Below, piece after piece: positions 36,210 through 45,439 of a DNA stretch of 64,000 bases. Origin of the DNA: an uncultured Halomonas sp. (GTDB taxonomy: Bacteria; Pseudomonadota; Gammaproteobacteria; Pseudomonadales; Halomonadaceae); the NCBI RefSeq assembly GCF_947493865.1, contig NZ_CANLTC010000001.1, positions 372,001 to 436,000 of the forward strand, read 5' to 3'. Both the position numbers and the translations under genes were made by a program. How positions within the stretch are numbered: position 1 is the first letter of the stretch; every line of letters starts with the position of its first letter. Below the pieces are notes generated by a model, which was not told where the DNA came from, did no database searches, and saw only the letters and a list, made by a program, of their open reading frames with translations.

Positions 36210-37808
36210 ATGGCCGCATCCTACTCTTCCTCAAGCGCTTCTCCCCTGCCGGTGAAACGCGCGCTGATCAGCGTCTCCGACAAGACAGGCATCGTCGATT
36301 TTGCACGTGAACTCAGCGAACGTGGCATCGAGATACTGTCCACCGGCGGCACTTATCGCCTACTCAAAGAACACGGCATCGCGGTAACGGAAGTATCCGA
36401 ACATACCGGCTTTCCTGAAATCATGGAGGGTCGCGTCAAGACGCTGCATCCCACCATTCATGGCGGCATCCTCGGACGTCGGGGCCAGGACGACGAGATA
36501 ATGGCGAAACATGACATCGCCCCTATCGATCTCGTTGCAGTGAATCTTTACCCCTTCGCCGCTACCATCGCCAAGCCCGACTGCACCCTGATCGATGCCA
36601 TCGAGAACATCGACATCGGCGGTCCCGCCATGCTGCGCGCCTGCGCCAAGAACCATGCCTACACGACCGTGATCGTGGACAGCGACGACTACTCCCGGGT
36701 GCTGGATGAATTGAAATCTCAGGAGGGTTCGGTCAGCGACGCCACCCGATTCGATCTGGCGGTCAAGGCTTTTGAACACACTGCTGGCTACGATGGCGCC
36801 ATCGCCAACTATCTCGGTGGCATGACCCAGGGTAACGAAAGCCGCTTCCCGCGCACTTACAATCTACAGCTTCACAAGAAGCAAACGATGCGCTATGGCG
36901 AGAATCCGCATCAGCAAGCGGCGTTCTACGTCGAGCCGGATGCCCGCGAGGCAAGTGTTGCAAACGCCTTGCAGCGCCAGGGCAAAGCGCTCTCTTACAA
37001 CAACGTGGCGGATACCGACGCCGCCTTCGAGTGCGTGAAGGCCTTCACGGAAACCGCCTGCGTGATCGTCAAGCATGCCAATCCCTGCGGCGTCGCCCTC
37101 GGCGAAAGCCCCCTGGACGCCTACGAGAAGGCCTTTGCGACGGATCCGACCAGTGCCTTCGGCGGCATCATCGCCTTCAACGTACCCCTGGATGCTGCCA
37201 CGGCCCGGGCAATCATCGATCGGCAGTTCGTCGAGGTGATCATCGCACCTGGCATCACCGACGATGCTGCCGCCATCGTTGCCGAAAAAGCCAATGTCCG
37301 CCTGCTCGATAGCGGTGAGAATTGGCCTGGCGAACGTGAACATGCCCACGACTTCAAGCGTGTCAACGGTGGATTGCTGGTACAGGATCGCGACTTGGGC
37401 ATGGTCGGACGGGATGAGCTGAAAGTGGTTACCGAACGCGCGCCTTCCGAACAGGAACTACGCGATTTGGCCTTTGCCTGGAAGGTCGCCAAATACGTCA
37501 AGTCCAACGCCATCGTCTATGTAAAGCAAGGTCAGACCATTGGCGTCGGTGCGGGCCAGATGAGTCGGGTCTACTCGGCACGCATCGCGGGAATCAAGGC
37601 CGCAGACGAAGGGCTCGAAGTGCCCGGCTCGGTCATGGCATCGGATGCTTTCTTCCCCTTTCGCGACGGCATCGATGCCGCGGCCGCGGCCGGTATCACC
37701 GCGGTGATTCAACCAGGGGGTTCGATGCGTGATCAGGAAGTGATCGATGCCGCCAACGAGGCGGGCATTGCCATGGTGTTTACGGGGATGCGTCACTTCA
37801 AGCACTGA
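36210..37808 (+). CDS. purH: Bifunctional AICAR formyltransferase/IMP cyclohydrolase
   Basis: Last two steps of purine synthesis, AICAR to IMP. 532 residues. The N-terminal cyclohydrolase part has [12 protein letters not shown] and [15 protein letters not shown]; the transformylase part has KHANPCGVA, the LRYGENPHQ-like [23 protein letters not shown]-like [10 protein letters not shown], and the C-terminal GMRHFKH. I start at ATG (MAASYSSSS); the frame runs further up but without a good start. purD, which often follows purH, is not here; repeat R1c begins right after the stop. Confidence 0.96.
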   Translation: MAASYSSSSASPLPVKRALISVSDKTGIVDFARELSERGIEILSTGGTYRLLKEHGIAVTEVSEHTGFPEIMEGRVKTLHPTIHGGILGRRGQDDEIMAKHDIAPIDLVAVNLYPFAATIAKPDCTLIDAIENIDIGGPAMLRACAKNHAYTTVIVDSDDYSRVLDELKSQEGSVSDATRFDLAVKAFEHTAGYDGAIANYLGGMTQGNESRFPRTYNLQLHKKQTMRYGENPHQQAAFYVEPDAREASVANALQRQGKALSYNNVADTDAAFECVKAFTETACVIVKHANPCGVALGESPLDAYEKAFATDPTSAFGGIIAFNVPLDAATARAIIDRQFVEVIIAPGITDDAAAIVAEKANVRLLDSGENWPGEREHAHDFKRVNGGLLVQDRDLGMVGRDELKVVTERAPSEQELRDLAFAWKVAKYVKSNAIVYVKQGQTIGVGAGQMSRVYSARIAGIKAADEGLEVPGSVMASDAFFPFRDGIDAAAAAGITAVIQPGGSMRDQEVIDAANEAGIAMVFTGMRHFKH

Positions 37809-37951
37809 AGTTTGAAAACGCTGATCTCGATCATGCAGCGTTAAAAATTGACTTAGAATGCTCATTTACAACAGTAAACTCGAGCGCGAGCCCGGCCCTT
37901 TCTGCGTCAATTTTTGCCTTGCCTGATCATCGTTCAGACGCTTTCCGCTAG
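37809..37951. repeat. R1 intergenic repeat, diverged copy c
   Basis: Same orientation as R1b (43605-43751) but much diverged. Shared in order: CATGC(A/G)GCGTTAAAAATT, CTCATTTACA, GTAAACT, TCTTGCCTTGCCT-like TTTTTGCCTTGCCT and TTCAGACG, ending CTAG. There is an insertion of about 12 bases after GTAAACTC. It starts at the base after the purH stop and lies between convergent purH and gabD. Confidence 0.7.
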
Positions 37952-37970
37952 CTCAGCATTTTTTATAAAA

Positions 37971-38002
37971 ACAAACAGGGCAGCCAAGGCTGCCCTGTTT
38001 GT
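37971..38002 (-). terminator. Terminator of gabD
   Basis: A perfect 15-bp stem (ACAAACAGGGCAGCC with GGCTGCCCTGTTTGT) around AA. On the leftward strand a T-run follows. It lies about 16 bases past the gabD stop. Confidence 0.75.
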
Positions 38003-38018
38003 TTGCATCCGATAGCTA

Positions 38019-39476
38019 CTATCCCAAATCCATGCACAGATACTTGGTTTCCATAAACTCCTCCAACCCCTGATGGCCTCCTTCCCGACCCAGACCGGAT
38101 TCCTTGACCCCGCCGAATGGTGCCGCCGCATTGGAAATCAGTCCGGTGTTGATACCGATGATGCCGTACTCCAGGGCTTCCGATACGTGCCAGACGCGGC
38201 TTAAGTCCTTCGAGTAGAAATAGGCGGCAAGCCCGAAGGGGGTGTCGTTGGCCATGGCCACCGCGTCTTCCTCATCGTCGAATGGAAACACGGCGGAAAG
38301 CGGGCCGAAGGTCTCTTCCCTGGCCACCAGCATGTCCTGATTGGCATTGCTCACCAGGGTGGGCGTGAAAAAATTACCCCCCAATGGATGGGGATGCCCG
38401 CCCAGCAACAACTCGGCTCCCTTCTCGATGGCATCGTCGACATGGCGGCTGACCTTCTCTACGCCATTACTGTCGATCAGCGGGCCGATATTGACCCCCT
38501 CCTGGGTGCCGTCACCGACTTTCAATTCACTGTTCATCGCCGCCGCCAGCTTCTCGCAGAAGGCATTGACCACGCTCGATTGAACCAGAAAGCGATTGAC
38601 GCACACACAGGTCTGCCCCGCGTTACGAAACTTGGACGCCATCGCGCCTTCCACCGCCGCATCCAGATCCGCATCCTCGAACACGATGAAGGGGGCATTG
38701 CCACCAAGCTCCAGGGAAATCTTCTGGATATGCTGTGATGCCTGGGCCATCAATGAACGCCCCACCTCGGTAGAACCTGTAAACGTGATCTTGCGTACCA
38801 CCGGCGACTCGGTCAGCGCCGCTGCGATTTCACTTGCCTTGCCCGGCACCACATTGAAAACACCGCGAGGCACGCCAGCACGTTCGGCCAATAGCGCCAT
38901 GGCGGTGGCCGAGAACGGTGTCTGGCTCGCCGGCTTGACGACGATTGGACAGCCGGCAGCCAGGGCTGCCCCCACCTTGCGGGTAATCATCGCCGCGGGA
39001 AAATTCCAGGGCGTAATGGCACCGACGACACCCACCGGCTGCTTGGTCACCACGATGCGCTGATTGCCCTTCGCAGCGGGAACGGTCTCGCCATAGGCGC
39101 GTCGGGCCTCTTCAGCGAACCAGCGAAGAAAGCTCGCCGCATAGACGATTTCTCCGGCTGCCTCCTTGAGCGGCTTGCCCTGCTCCAGGGTCATGATCAT
39201 GGCCAGCTCGTCCTGATGTTCGAGCATCAGGTCATACCATTTCAGCAATATATCGGCTCGTTCCTGGGCGGTCAGCGCACGCCACGCAGGAAAGGCAGCC
39301 TCGGCGGCATTGATGGCACGCTCGGTTTCGACTCTCCCGAGACGCGGAACGGTGCCGATCGTCTTGCCGGTAGCCGGATTATCGACCTCGATCTGTTCGC
39401 CGCTGTCGGCAGCGACCCAATTACCATCGATATACGCAAACGGACGAAACAGCGGGCAATTCTGCAGGGCTTCCAT
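38019..39476 (-). CDS. gabD: NAD(P)-dependent succinate-semialdehyde dehydrogenase
   Basis: Oxidises succinate semialdehyde to succinate at the end of the GABA shunt. 485 residues, the usual GabD length, tetrameric aldehyde dehydrogenase. Catalytic residues: N158 in TPWNFP, E256 in LELGGNAP and C290 in GQTCVCVNR; that CVC pattern is typical of GabD and fits a redox-sensitive pair. FGGVKESGLGREGG is near the end. No gabT or gabP nearby, so the gene stands alone. Related semialdehyde dehydrogenases (for example glutarate semialdehyde) cannot be excluded. Confidence 0.9.
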   Translation of the reverse strand: MEALQNCPLFRPFAYIDGNWVAADSGEQIEVDNPATGKTIGTVPRLGRVETERAINAAEAAFPAWRALTAQERADILLKWYDLMLEHQDELAMIMTLEQGKPLKEAAGEIVYAASFLRWFAEEARRAYGETVPAAKGNQRIVVTKQPVGVVGAITPWNFPAAMITRKVGAALAAGCPIVVKPASQTPFSATAMALLAERAGVPRGVFNVVPGKASEIAAALTESPVVRKITFTGSTEVGRSLMAQASQHIQKISLELGGNAPFIVFEDADLDAAVEGAMASKFRNAGQTCVCVNRFLVQSSVVNAFCEKLAAAMNSELKVGDGTQEGVNIGPLIDSNGVEKVSRHVDDAIEKGAELLLGGHPHPLGGNFFTPTLVSNANQDMLVAREETFGPLSAVFPFDDEEDAVAMANDTPFGLAAYFYSKDLSRVWHVSEALEYGIIGINTGLISNAAAPFGGVKESGLGREGGHQGLEEFMETKYLCMDLG

Positions 39477-39535
39477 GGCATGCTCCTATGCGTGTAGCAG
39501 TGTCGGCTGCACAGGCAACCGCTAAAGAGTGACTG

Positions 39536-40069
39536 TTACTGCGATTCTTCCACCGGGGCGACGGTGTCTTGTGATGACTCGAGGTGCGGCCTGGACGCAG
39601 GCGCTACCAGTAAGGATAGCGTAGCCACACACAGTGCCAACAGGATAGCAGCCAGGCAAAGCCCCTTGCCTTTGTAACGCTCGGGCGTCTTGTGTATCTG
39701 GTGCAGTCCTAGTAGCGCAAGAAATATGGCCAGGATCTCTATGAGGAGTGCCAGGGTATCGAAGAAAAGCCCCAGCATGGCAATGACGATCGCCGCAATG
39801 GCGGCGCCTGCGTAGCGACGGGATTCGCTAGCGATGGCCCGGGCTTTTTGATCGGTGACGACCTTTCGCCTGGCGCGAGGCTGCCGCTCGGGTAGATTGA
39901 ATACTTGCACGGCTTGCCCCGCACGCACCTCAAAAGATACGCGTATCTCGGGTCCAGGCAACCCCCGACCACGCCATTGCGCCAGAGAAAAGGCATAGCG
40001 TTGGCCCTGCTCGTTCGCAACGACACCTTCTTGCGTTCGATCATCGAAAGCTACGATGGTGCCATTCAC
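39536..40069 (-). CDS. Membrane protein with a cold-shock-like N-terminal domain
   Basis: 177 residues. The start is GTG with GGAG seven bases upstream. Residues 1-60 (MNGTIVAFDDRTQEGVVANE, then RYAFSLAQWRG and PEIRVSFEVRAGQAVQVF) fit a small beta-barrel like a cold-shock domain, but lack clear RNP1/RNP2 aromatic pairs. A basic linker (RQPRARRKVV) follows, then a hydrophobic hairpin (about 87-120) and a second membrane segment (about 137-157), with a polar tail. It could bring a nucleic-acid-binding barrel to the membrane; this is inference. Lies downstream of folE on the same strand with a 50-bp gap. Confidence 0.75.
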   Translation of the reverse strand: MNGTIVAFDDRTQEGVVANEQGQRYAFSLAQWRGRGLPGPEIRVSFEVRAGQAVQVFNLPERQPRARRKVVTDQKARAIASESRRYAGAAIAAIVIAMLGLFFDTLALLIEILAIFLALLGLHQIHKTPERYKGKGLCLAAILLALCVATLSLLVAPASRPHLESSQDTVAPVEESQ

Positions 40070-40118
40070 TGCCGCACTCCCTGCGCCAGCTTCGGTCCAT
40101 TCATGCGCATCATGCGCG

Positions 40119-40676
40119 TTAACGACCGCTGACCAGCATCAAGAATTCCTGGCGCGTGCTTTGATTGCCCCGAAAGCTTCCCAGCATCACCGAACTGGTC
40201 ATGCTGGAATTCTGCTTTTCGACACCGCGCATCATCATGCACATGTGGCGCGCCTCGATCACCACGGCAACGCCGCGAGCTTCCGTTACCTGCTGCACCG
40301 CATCGGCGATCTGACGCGTTAGATCTTCCTGAATCTGTAGCCGTCGGGCATACATATCGACGATACGCGCAAATTTCGATAGCCCCAACACCTTACCGCC
40401 GGGCATGTAGGCAATATGACATTTACCGATGAACGGCAGCATATGATGCTCGCAAAGCGAGTAGAGCTCGATATCCTTGACCAACACCATCTCATCCGTA
40501 TCAGAGACAAAAACCGCGCCATTGACCAGCTCTTCCAGGGACTGGCCATACCCATGGGTGAGAAACTGTATTGCTTTGGCAGCACGCATCGGGGTATCGC
40601 GGAGTCCTTCGCGGGTAGTGTCTTCGCCAATGCCGGCAATGATGTCGCGGTAATGATTGGCAAGTTCTTCAGTCAT
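40119..40676 (-). CDS. folE: GTP cyclohydrolase I
   Basis: First enzyme of tetrahydrofolate synthesis (and of queuosine in many bacteria), GTP to 7,8-dihydroneopterin triphosphate. 185 residues. Zinc ligands are in [10 protein letters not shown] and [15 protein letters not shown], and the end [10 protein letters not shown] then TRQEFL is the expected C-terminus. This is the zinc-dependent FolE, not FolE2. Confidence 0.96.
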   Translation of the reverse strand: MTEELANHYRDIIAGIGEDTTREGLRDTPMRAAKAIQFLTHGYGQSLEELVNGAVFVSDTDEMVLVKDIELYSLCEHHMLPFIGKCHIAYMPGGKVLGLSKFARIVDMYARRLQIQEDLTRQIADAVQQVTEARGVAVVIEARHMCMMMRGVEKQNSSMTSSVMLGSFRGNQSTRQEFLMLVSGR

Positions 40677-40931
40677 CGATTATGCCTATTGCGATGTCGT
40701 CTAGTAGGAGCTTCACACAAGATACGGCGGTGCGCATCGGATAGCGGTCAAGAACGGATTCTAACCCAGTCGCGCTCCTTGTGCAGCGACGGCACGTTCC
40801 CCTCTTAAGCGCCTTGCGGCGGCGATCTGCCACAGCGAATGAATGCCAGATCGATAGCGTCTATGTTAAAGTGCAAACCTCTCATTTACCGTCCTGTACG
40901 GGGTTCAAACCCTTCGACGAGAACGATTGAT

Positions 40932-41510
40932 ATGTTGAAAAAGCTCCTCTGCCTTTGTCTGGCTGGACTGGCATCGCCCGTTTTCGCTGCGCAAACAGCG
41001 CTCGATCTACCAGCGGATACACGTATAGACGTCCAGGTGATCGATCGCATCACGCTTGATGACAGCCAGGAAGAAATGACGGATGTCCTGCTGCGACCCG
41101 TGACGCGAAGCAAGGAGGCCTCAGCGCAGCCCCTTCCTCCCTACTGCTTGATCACCGCCAGTGCGCGCTTGAATGACCGGCGTGTCAGACTCACTACCGA
41201 ATCAGTCACCTGCATCGATGCCGAAGATGATTCGCCTGCGATCTACAGTGGCGAACTCTCCGCGGCGGCTTTCGAAAACGATGGAAATTTCGGCCTGGAT
41301 ACCTGCACGAACGAACAAGATGGCCGTTGCACAAAGGCCGTGATCGAACCTGAACACCATTTCCAGCTAAATGTTGGCAAAGCTACTCATATCCCTGCAC
41401 AGGAAAATCCTTCGGCAGAACTCAATCGCCAGCGCCGTCAGGCAGACGGTGAAGGCGTTGCCAACCCGATACCGGCGGATCGCCCCGATCCGGATAGCAA
41501 CGCCCAGTGA
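40932..41510 (+). CDS. Secreted protein of unknown function
   Basis: 192 residues. I start at MLKKLLCLCLAGLASPVFA, a clean signal peptide cut after AQ-type ALA/AFA site; upstream codons add nothing protein-like. The mature part is acidic, with four cysteines (PYCLI, VTCID, DTCTN and GRCTKAV) that could form two disulfides in the periplasm. A beta-rich middle (ARLNDRRVRLTTESVTCIDAE) and a polar, Pro-rich tail. I do not recognise the family. It converges on srkA and is divergent from folE. Confidence 0.75.
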   Translation: MLKKLLCLCLAGLASPVFAAQTALDLPADTRIDVQVIDRITLDDSQEEMTDVLLRPVTRSKEASAQPLPPYCLITASARLNDRRVRLTTESVTCIDAEDDSPAIYSGELSAAAFENDGNFGLDTCTNEQDGRCTKAVIEPEHHFQLNVGKATHIPAQENPSAELNRQRRQADGEGVANPIPADRPDPDSNAQ

Positions 41511-41570
41511 AAGCGGAAAACATCCCTGCTTGAATTAAAGCTCCAAGCCTTTGCGTGCTGACCTGCTGAC

Positions 41571-42557
41571 TCAGGCCAGCCAACGGGGCTTGTCGAGTAT
41601 CATGCGCTGTTGCTCGAGAGTACGGATATGCTGATCCCAGTACTCCTCACCGGCAACCCAGGGAAAAGCGCGTGGAAACGCCGGATCTTGCCAGCGCGCT
41701 ACCAGCCAGGCGCTGTAGCGCATCAATCGTAGCGTTCGCAGCGGTTCGATCCATTCGAGCTGACGACGATCAAACGGCATGCTCTCTTCATACCCTTCGA
41801 GTAGCTCACTGAGCTGCGAGCGCATTTCCTGATCATTTTGCGCCGTCAGCATCATCCACAGGTCCTGAACGGCGGGGGCCATGGCACAATCATCGAAATC
41901 GACCAGCGTGAAGGCGTCGTCACGTCCTAGAATGTTGCCCAGATGACAGTCACCATGAACTCGAATGGCTGCCTGGGACGGCCACAGATGTTGTGATAAC
42001 AGCTGCAGCAGCGACTCGCTCACCCGGGCGTAAGCCCGACGCTGACGAGACGTAAGCCAAGTACCCGCCAGCACCCGCTCGCGACTACTTTCCGCCAGGC
42101 TCAGTGGTTCCATCCTGGGTCGGGTAGTGAACGCATGTTGGCTTGATACCGCATGAAGGCGTCCGATCAGCTCCCCCACCGCGAACAGATGCCCAGGATT
42201 ATCCAACTCCGGGGCTTGACCTGGAACATGCGGAAACAGGGCAAAATAGAAGCCATGGGTCCTATGCAGGCTATTACCCTGGTCGTCGCGCCAGGGCGCC
42301 GCGACGGCCACGCCAGCTGCATCCAGCTCGTCGAGAAAATCGTGTTCCTCCCGTAGCTGTGCTTCGCTCCAACGCTCGGGGCGATAGAACTTCGCGACCC
42401 AGCGTTGCCGATCGTCGTCACTGAGCAGGAATACGCGATTCTCGTAACTGTTCAGCGCAAAGGGCTCACTGGATACCCATAGCCCTAGCCCCTCGATAGC
42501 ATCGACGATGCGTCCGGGCGTCAAGCTGTCAAAGGGATGCTGGTTTGCAATGGCCAT
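41571..42557 (-). CDS. srkA: Stress response kinase SrkA (YihE family)
   Basis: Ser/Thr kinase of the aminoglycoside-phosphotransferase-like fold that protects E. coli from stress-induced death. 328 residues, the E. coli size. The nucleotide Lys is in WVAKFYRPERW; the catalytic loop VHGDCHLGNIL and the metal motif VDFDDC are complete, so unlike the kinase-like protein near 28 kb this one looks active. GAGGAG lies six bases before the ATG. In E. coli it pairs with dsbA, which is not here. Confidence 0.93.
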   Translation of the reverse strand: MAIANQHPFDSLTPGRIVDAIEGLGLWVSSEPFALNSYENRVFLLSDDDRQRWVAKFYRPERWSEAQLREEHDFLDELDAAGVAVAAPWRDDQGNSLHRTHGFYFALFPHVPGQAPELDNPGHLFAVGELIGRLHAVSSQHAFTTRPRMEPLSLAESSRERVLAGTWLTSRQRRAYARVSESLLQLLSQHLWPSQAAIRVHGDCHLGNILGRDDAFTLVDFDDCAMAPAVQDLWMMLTAQNDQEMRSQLSELLEGYEESMPFDRRQLEWIEPLRTLRLMRYSAWLVARWQDPAFPRAFPWVAGEEYWDQHIRTLEQQRMILDKPRWLA

Positions 42558-42596
42558 GCTCGCTCCTCAGGAGGAAATGGACTTCATGCTACCAGA

Positions 42597-43334
42597 TCAA
42601 GAAGGTGTCAACGGCGTTCGTGCCGCTGCCCAGGCTTCGACGCGATTCGCACCAGCAATACGGCAGGCCTTGGCAAGCCCATCCAGTGACGCGCCAGTGG
42701 TCATGATGTCATCCACCACGGCAACATGCGTCGGGAGCGCGACATCGATCGCAAACGCATTCTGCACGTTGCGCAACCGGGCTGAGCGATCGAGCCCCCG
42801 CTGGGTGGGCGTAGGGCGAATACGCCGTGCTACCAGGCAATGTATTTCCAGCCGTCGTGCCAGGTGCTGGGTCAACCACAAGGCTTGATCGAAACCGAAC
42901 TCCCTGGCGCGCAAAGGATGACGTGGTACCGCAACCAGCGCCTGGGGAAGCTCATGGGGAAACAGCTGGTGCAGGCCTGCTTGCATGAGATCGACGAGCA
43001 AGACGCCAGCTCGCGGATCCGCATTGAACTTGAAGCGCTGTATCAGTAGCGCCACTTCTCCTTCGTAGCGCAATCCAACTCGCGCCCTGTCGTACGCAGG
43101 CGGCTGTTTCAGGCAGCGGCCGCATAGGGAATAAGCGTTACCTGAAAAAGGCTCCGCACACTGGTGACAGGCATGATGATTCCAGGGCAGCACCTTGAAG
43201 CACTCATTGCACCAAGGCTGACCAGGCGTTGGCGAGGCCAGACAAAAGGCGCAGTGTCCGGGTAACAGGTGCTTTAGTACAAGGTCAGCGTACCCCAGCA
43301 ACCTGGAACCTGTACCTCTACCTTTGCCGAGCAA
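42597..43334 (-). CDS. comF: ComF family phosphoribosyltransferase-like protein
   Basis: 245 residues. Four CxxC-type pairs near the N-terminus (CAFC, CNECF, CHQC, CGRC) form the zinc finger of ComF proteins; the type I phosphoribosyltransferase part has VPRHPLRAREFGFDQA and the PRPP loop VAVVDDIMTTGASL. In competent bacteria ComF is needed for DNA uptake; in many gammaproteobacteria the role is unclear and the gene sits by bioH, which is absent here. The start is uncertain: TTG codons at 43334 and 43301 are both possible, and I give the longer form. Confidence 0.9.
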   Translation of the reverse strand: MLGKGRGTGSRLLGYADLVLKHLLPGHCAFCLASPTPGQPWCNECFKVLPWNHHACHQCAEPFSGNAYSLCGRCLKQPPAYDRARVGLRYEGEVALLIQRFKFNADPRAGVLLVDLMQAGLHQLFPHELPQALVAVPRHPLRAREFGFDQALWLTQHLARRLEIHCLVARRIRPTPTQRGLDRSARLRNVQNAFAIDVALPTHVAVVDDIMTTGASLDGLAKACRIAGANRVEAWAAARTPLTPS

Positions 43335-43440
43335 CGATCCGCCCTGTTTTTTCTGGCAGCGCTATCATGGAACTTATCCTCGAACTTATCAGCGCAAGTA
43401 TCGGCGCACTGCGATTAGCGTGACAAAATGTAAAAGACGA

Positions 43441-43468
43441 TTGACTTGGCATAAAGCGCCCGTAGAAT
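43441..43468 (+). promoter_or_regulatory. Sigma70-like promoter of tRNA-Leu
   Basis: TTGACT and TAGAAT are 16 bases apart, and the expected start lies about 14 bases before the mature tRNA. Confidence 0.7.
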
Positions 43469-43488
43469 ACCTACGGTTCTTGCCCGTA

Positions 43489-43573
43489 GCGGATGTGGTG
43501 GAATTGGTAGACACGCTAGATTTAGGTTCTAGTGCCGAAAGGTGTGGGAGTTCGAGTCTCCCCATCCGCACCA
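43489..43573 (+). tRNA. tRNA-Leu, anticodon UAG
   Basis: 85 nucleotides with CCA encoded. Acceptor GCGGATG pairs with CATCCGC, followed by A and CCA. The anticodon arm CTAGA-TTTAGGT-TCTAG puts TAG at positions 34-36, reading CUA and, by wobble, other CUN leucine codons. A long variable arm (GTGCCGAAAGGTGT region) as in all class II tRNAs, and the T loop GTTCGAGTC. It stands alone, with its own promoter. Confidence 0.96.
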
Positions 43574-43604
43574 TGCCGTTGCGATTCATTGCTCACGACG
43601 GCCT

Positions 43605-43751
43605 CTAGACTTTGCCCGAAAAGTACCTGCGCTCGTCCATGCGGCGTTAAAAATTAGCTCAAGATACTCATTTACACCGCGTAAACTCCGCTCTTTCGCC
43701 AATTCTTGCCTTGCCTAGACTTCGCTCGCTGACTTTTCAGACGAAGCCTAG
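43605..43751. repeat. R1 intergenic palindromic repeat, copy b
   Basis: 147 bp in opposite orientation to R1a, about 91 percent identical by my count. Ends CTAGACTTTGCCCGAAAAGT and, on the other strand, CTAGGCTTCGTCTGAAAAGT. It lies between the rightward tRNA-Leu and the convergent small membrane gene, the same setting as R1a and R1c. Confidence 0.92.
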
Positions 43752-43774
43752 CGAGCTAAACAGGTAAGTACAGC

Positions 43775-43996
43775 TTACTTGCACCACTGGTCATATAGAT
43801 TTCGATGATCGGGATGACCGGTTCGCGACCCTGCTGGTGCAGCAAATAATTCTTGCCTTCGCCATTCCTCCACCGCCTCACAATATCTTTCCTGCTCCGG
43901 GGTCAATGGTATTACGGCTTCGGCGCCGGAGTCGACGAAGGCCAAGACAACGCCAAGAAAAATGACGACTCCTCCCAAATACATCAAAAGTTTCAT
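43775..43996 (-). CDS. Small single-pass membrane protein of unknown function
   Basis: 73 residues. MKLLMYLGGVVIFLGVVLAFVD is one membrane segment or uncleaved signal anchor, followed by a polar part (PLTPEQERYCEAVEEWRRQ) with two cysteines, the second near the end in QWCK. No lipobox. I do not recognise it. The clear segment pattern, a fitting start and its place between repeat R1b and a motif-bearing upstream region support a real gene, but coding evidence is limited. Confidence 0.6.
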   Translation of the reverse strand: MKLLMYLGGVVIFLGVVLAFVDSGAEAVIPLTPEQERYCEAVEEWRRQELFAAPAGSRTGHPDHRNLYDQWCK

Positions 43997-44000
43997 TGTT

Positions 44001-44094
44001 GTAACCCTATTCCCTTGCGTTTTATGAGCAGTATCTAAAAGCTCCGCCCTAGAATAAGGTTACCTAAACACACGCTTCGGCAAAATAGGGTAAC
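44001..44094. repeat. Three copies of an 11-bp motif upstream of the small membrane gene
   Basis: AATAGGGTTAC (inverted, 44001-44011), AATAAGGTTAC (44053-44063) and AATAGGGTAAC (44084-44094). The first touches the start region of the leftward gene. Spacing between the last two is 31 bases, about three helical turns. It could be an operator for the small gene, but the evidence is only the repetition. Confidence 0.4.
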
Positions 44095-44207
44095 GACGCA
44101 TTTCATGCGCCGTTTTCGCTTCTTAACTAATGGTGTAAATCTATTGTTTTGGCGAGCTAATACCTACATACCAAATCTTGGCATATGAATTAGGGGAATA
44201 TGAGCTT

Positions 44208-45173
44208 TTACTGCTTGTCGCCTACGGTATCCGCAGCGTAAGCGCCTCGCTCCCCTTTCGCTTTCGGTTTTCCGGCTGTTGTGTCGTGACGGGTCTGGCG
44301 TTCCATTTCGCTATTCAATTCCGCCCCCAGGAGGGCAATGAATGCTGAAAGCCAGAACCACATGAGCAGAATGACAACCGCACCCAAGGACCCATAAGTC
44401 TCGTTGTAGCTTGAAAAGTTACGTACGTAGATGGAAAAGGCGATCGACCCTGCAATCCATAGCAAGACAGCCACGACCGAGCCAACGCTGGTCCATTGCC
44501 AGCGAGGCCTGGAGCGATCTGCTGCGTAACGATAAAGAATTGCCAGAGCAATAATTAATACGATAAACAGCAAGGGCCAACGAATGACATTGGCTGCCGT
44601 ACTGATCAATTCCGGGAGGCCTAGTGTTTTAACCACCATTGGAATTAAGATTATAGTGCCCAATGCGATGATGGCTATCAACATGGCACCGAAGGTGAGT
44701 ATCAATTTTGCGGCATTCTTCTTGAAGAACCCCCGGGTCTCTTCTTCGTCATAAATGATATTCAACCCTTCCATCAGTGCCTGGGTACCCTTGGAGGCAC
44801 TATAAATCGTCAATAACAACCCGCCTATAGCCGCAAGCCCTATGCCTGCACCCGCATTGGAACTGGCTTTCTGTACTTGCTGCTTAATTATATCGGCTGC
44901 TTGCGAAGGCAAGAGTTGACTAATTGAAGAAATCTGCTGAGAAATTTGTTGTGGATCGAAGGCCAGACTCCACAGGGAAATCAACGCAACAATCGCGGGA
45001 AAAATGGCCAGCAAGCCGTAAAAGGCTATCCCAGCAGCAACGATGCTGACATGATCCCTGCTTATCTCGCCCATGACGCGCTTGAGAACGTCGAACCATC
45101 CTGAACTTGGAATCTCAGAAGGTTTCTTCGCTTCACGTCCACGGCTGTCTTCGGTTTCCTTTCGAGCGTTCAT
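44208..45173 (-). CDS. YihY/virulence factor BrkB family membrane protein
   Basis: 321 residues. Six hydrophobic segments with the family signatures AAGIAFYGLLAIFPAIVALI, YSASKGTQALMEGLNIIYDE and the SYNETYGSLGAVVILLMWFW segment. The name RNase BN once given to this family is wrong. Function unknown; a transport role is suspected. I start at ATG (MNARKETED) because AAAGGA lies six bases upstream; the frame continues to a TTG nine codons earlier with no such site. The tail is basic and polar. Divergent from the DUF1206 gene. Confidence 0.88.
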   Translation of the reverse strand: MNARKETEDSRGREAKKPSEIPSSGWFDVLKRVMGEISRDHVSIVAAGIAFYGLLAIFPAIVALISLWSLAFDPQQISQQISSISQLLPSQAADIIKQQVQKASSNAGAGIGLAAIGGLLLTIYSASKGTQALMEGLNIIYDEEETRGFFKKNAAKLILTFGAMLIAIIALGTIILIPMVVKTLGLPELISTAANVIRWPLLFIVLIIALAILYRYAADRSRPRWQWTSVGSVVAVLLWIAGSIAFSIYVRNFSSYNETYGSLGAVVILLMWFWLSAFIALLGAELNSEMERQTRHDTTAGKPKAKGERGAYAADTVGDKQ

Positions 45174-45439
45174 ATGAGTCCTTTCACTGATTTGTGGCAA
45201 TCCTGTGTTTTTATGCTATTCAACAAGAATAGCCTTTGTGCAAACAATCGCAACGGCACTTCCTGTGAAAAATGCCTGGTATCGCTTACCGCGAGAACGA
45301 TAACCTTGTTTTCCCTAGCCAAACGATAACATGGGGTCGCTGAACTTAACGCTTTCCTTTCTTTTTTCGAGGAACGCTAATTTACGTGAATGACAAGCGA
45401 CAGGCATTATCACTACCGTGGCTTGAAACCGACGTCTCT
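45174..45439. other. Intergenic stretch between divergent YihY and DUF1206 genes
   Basis: A lower-GC gap of about 440 bp in all up to the DUF1206 start. A rightward promoter is visible in its right part and listed separately. I see no RNA gene, no repeat shared with other gaps, and no protein-like frame. Confidence 0.6.
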
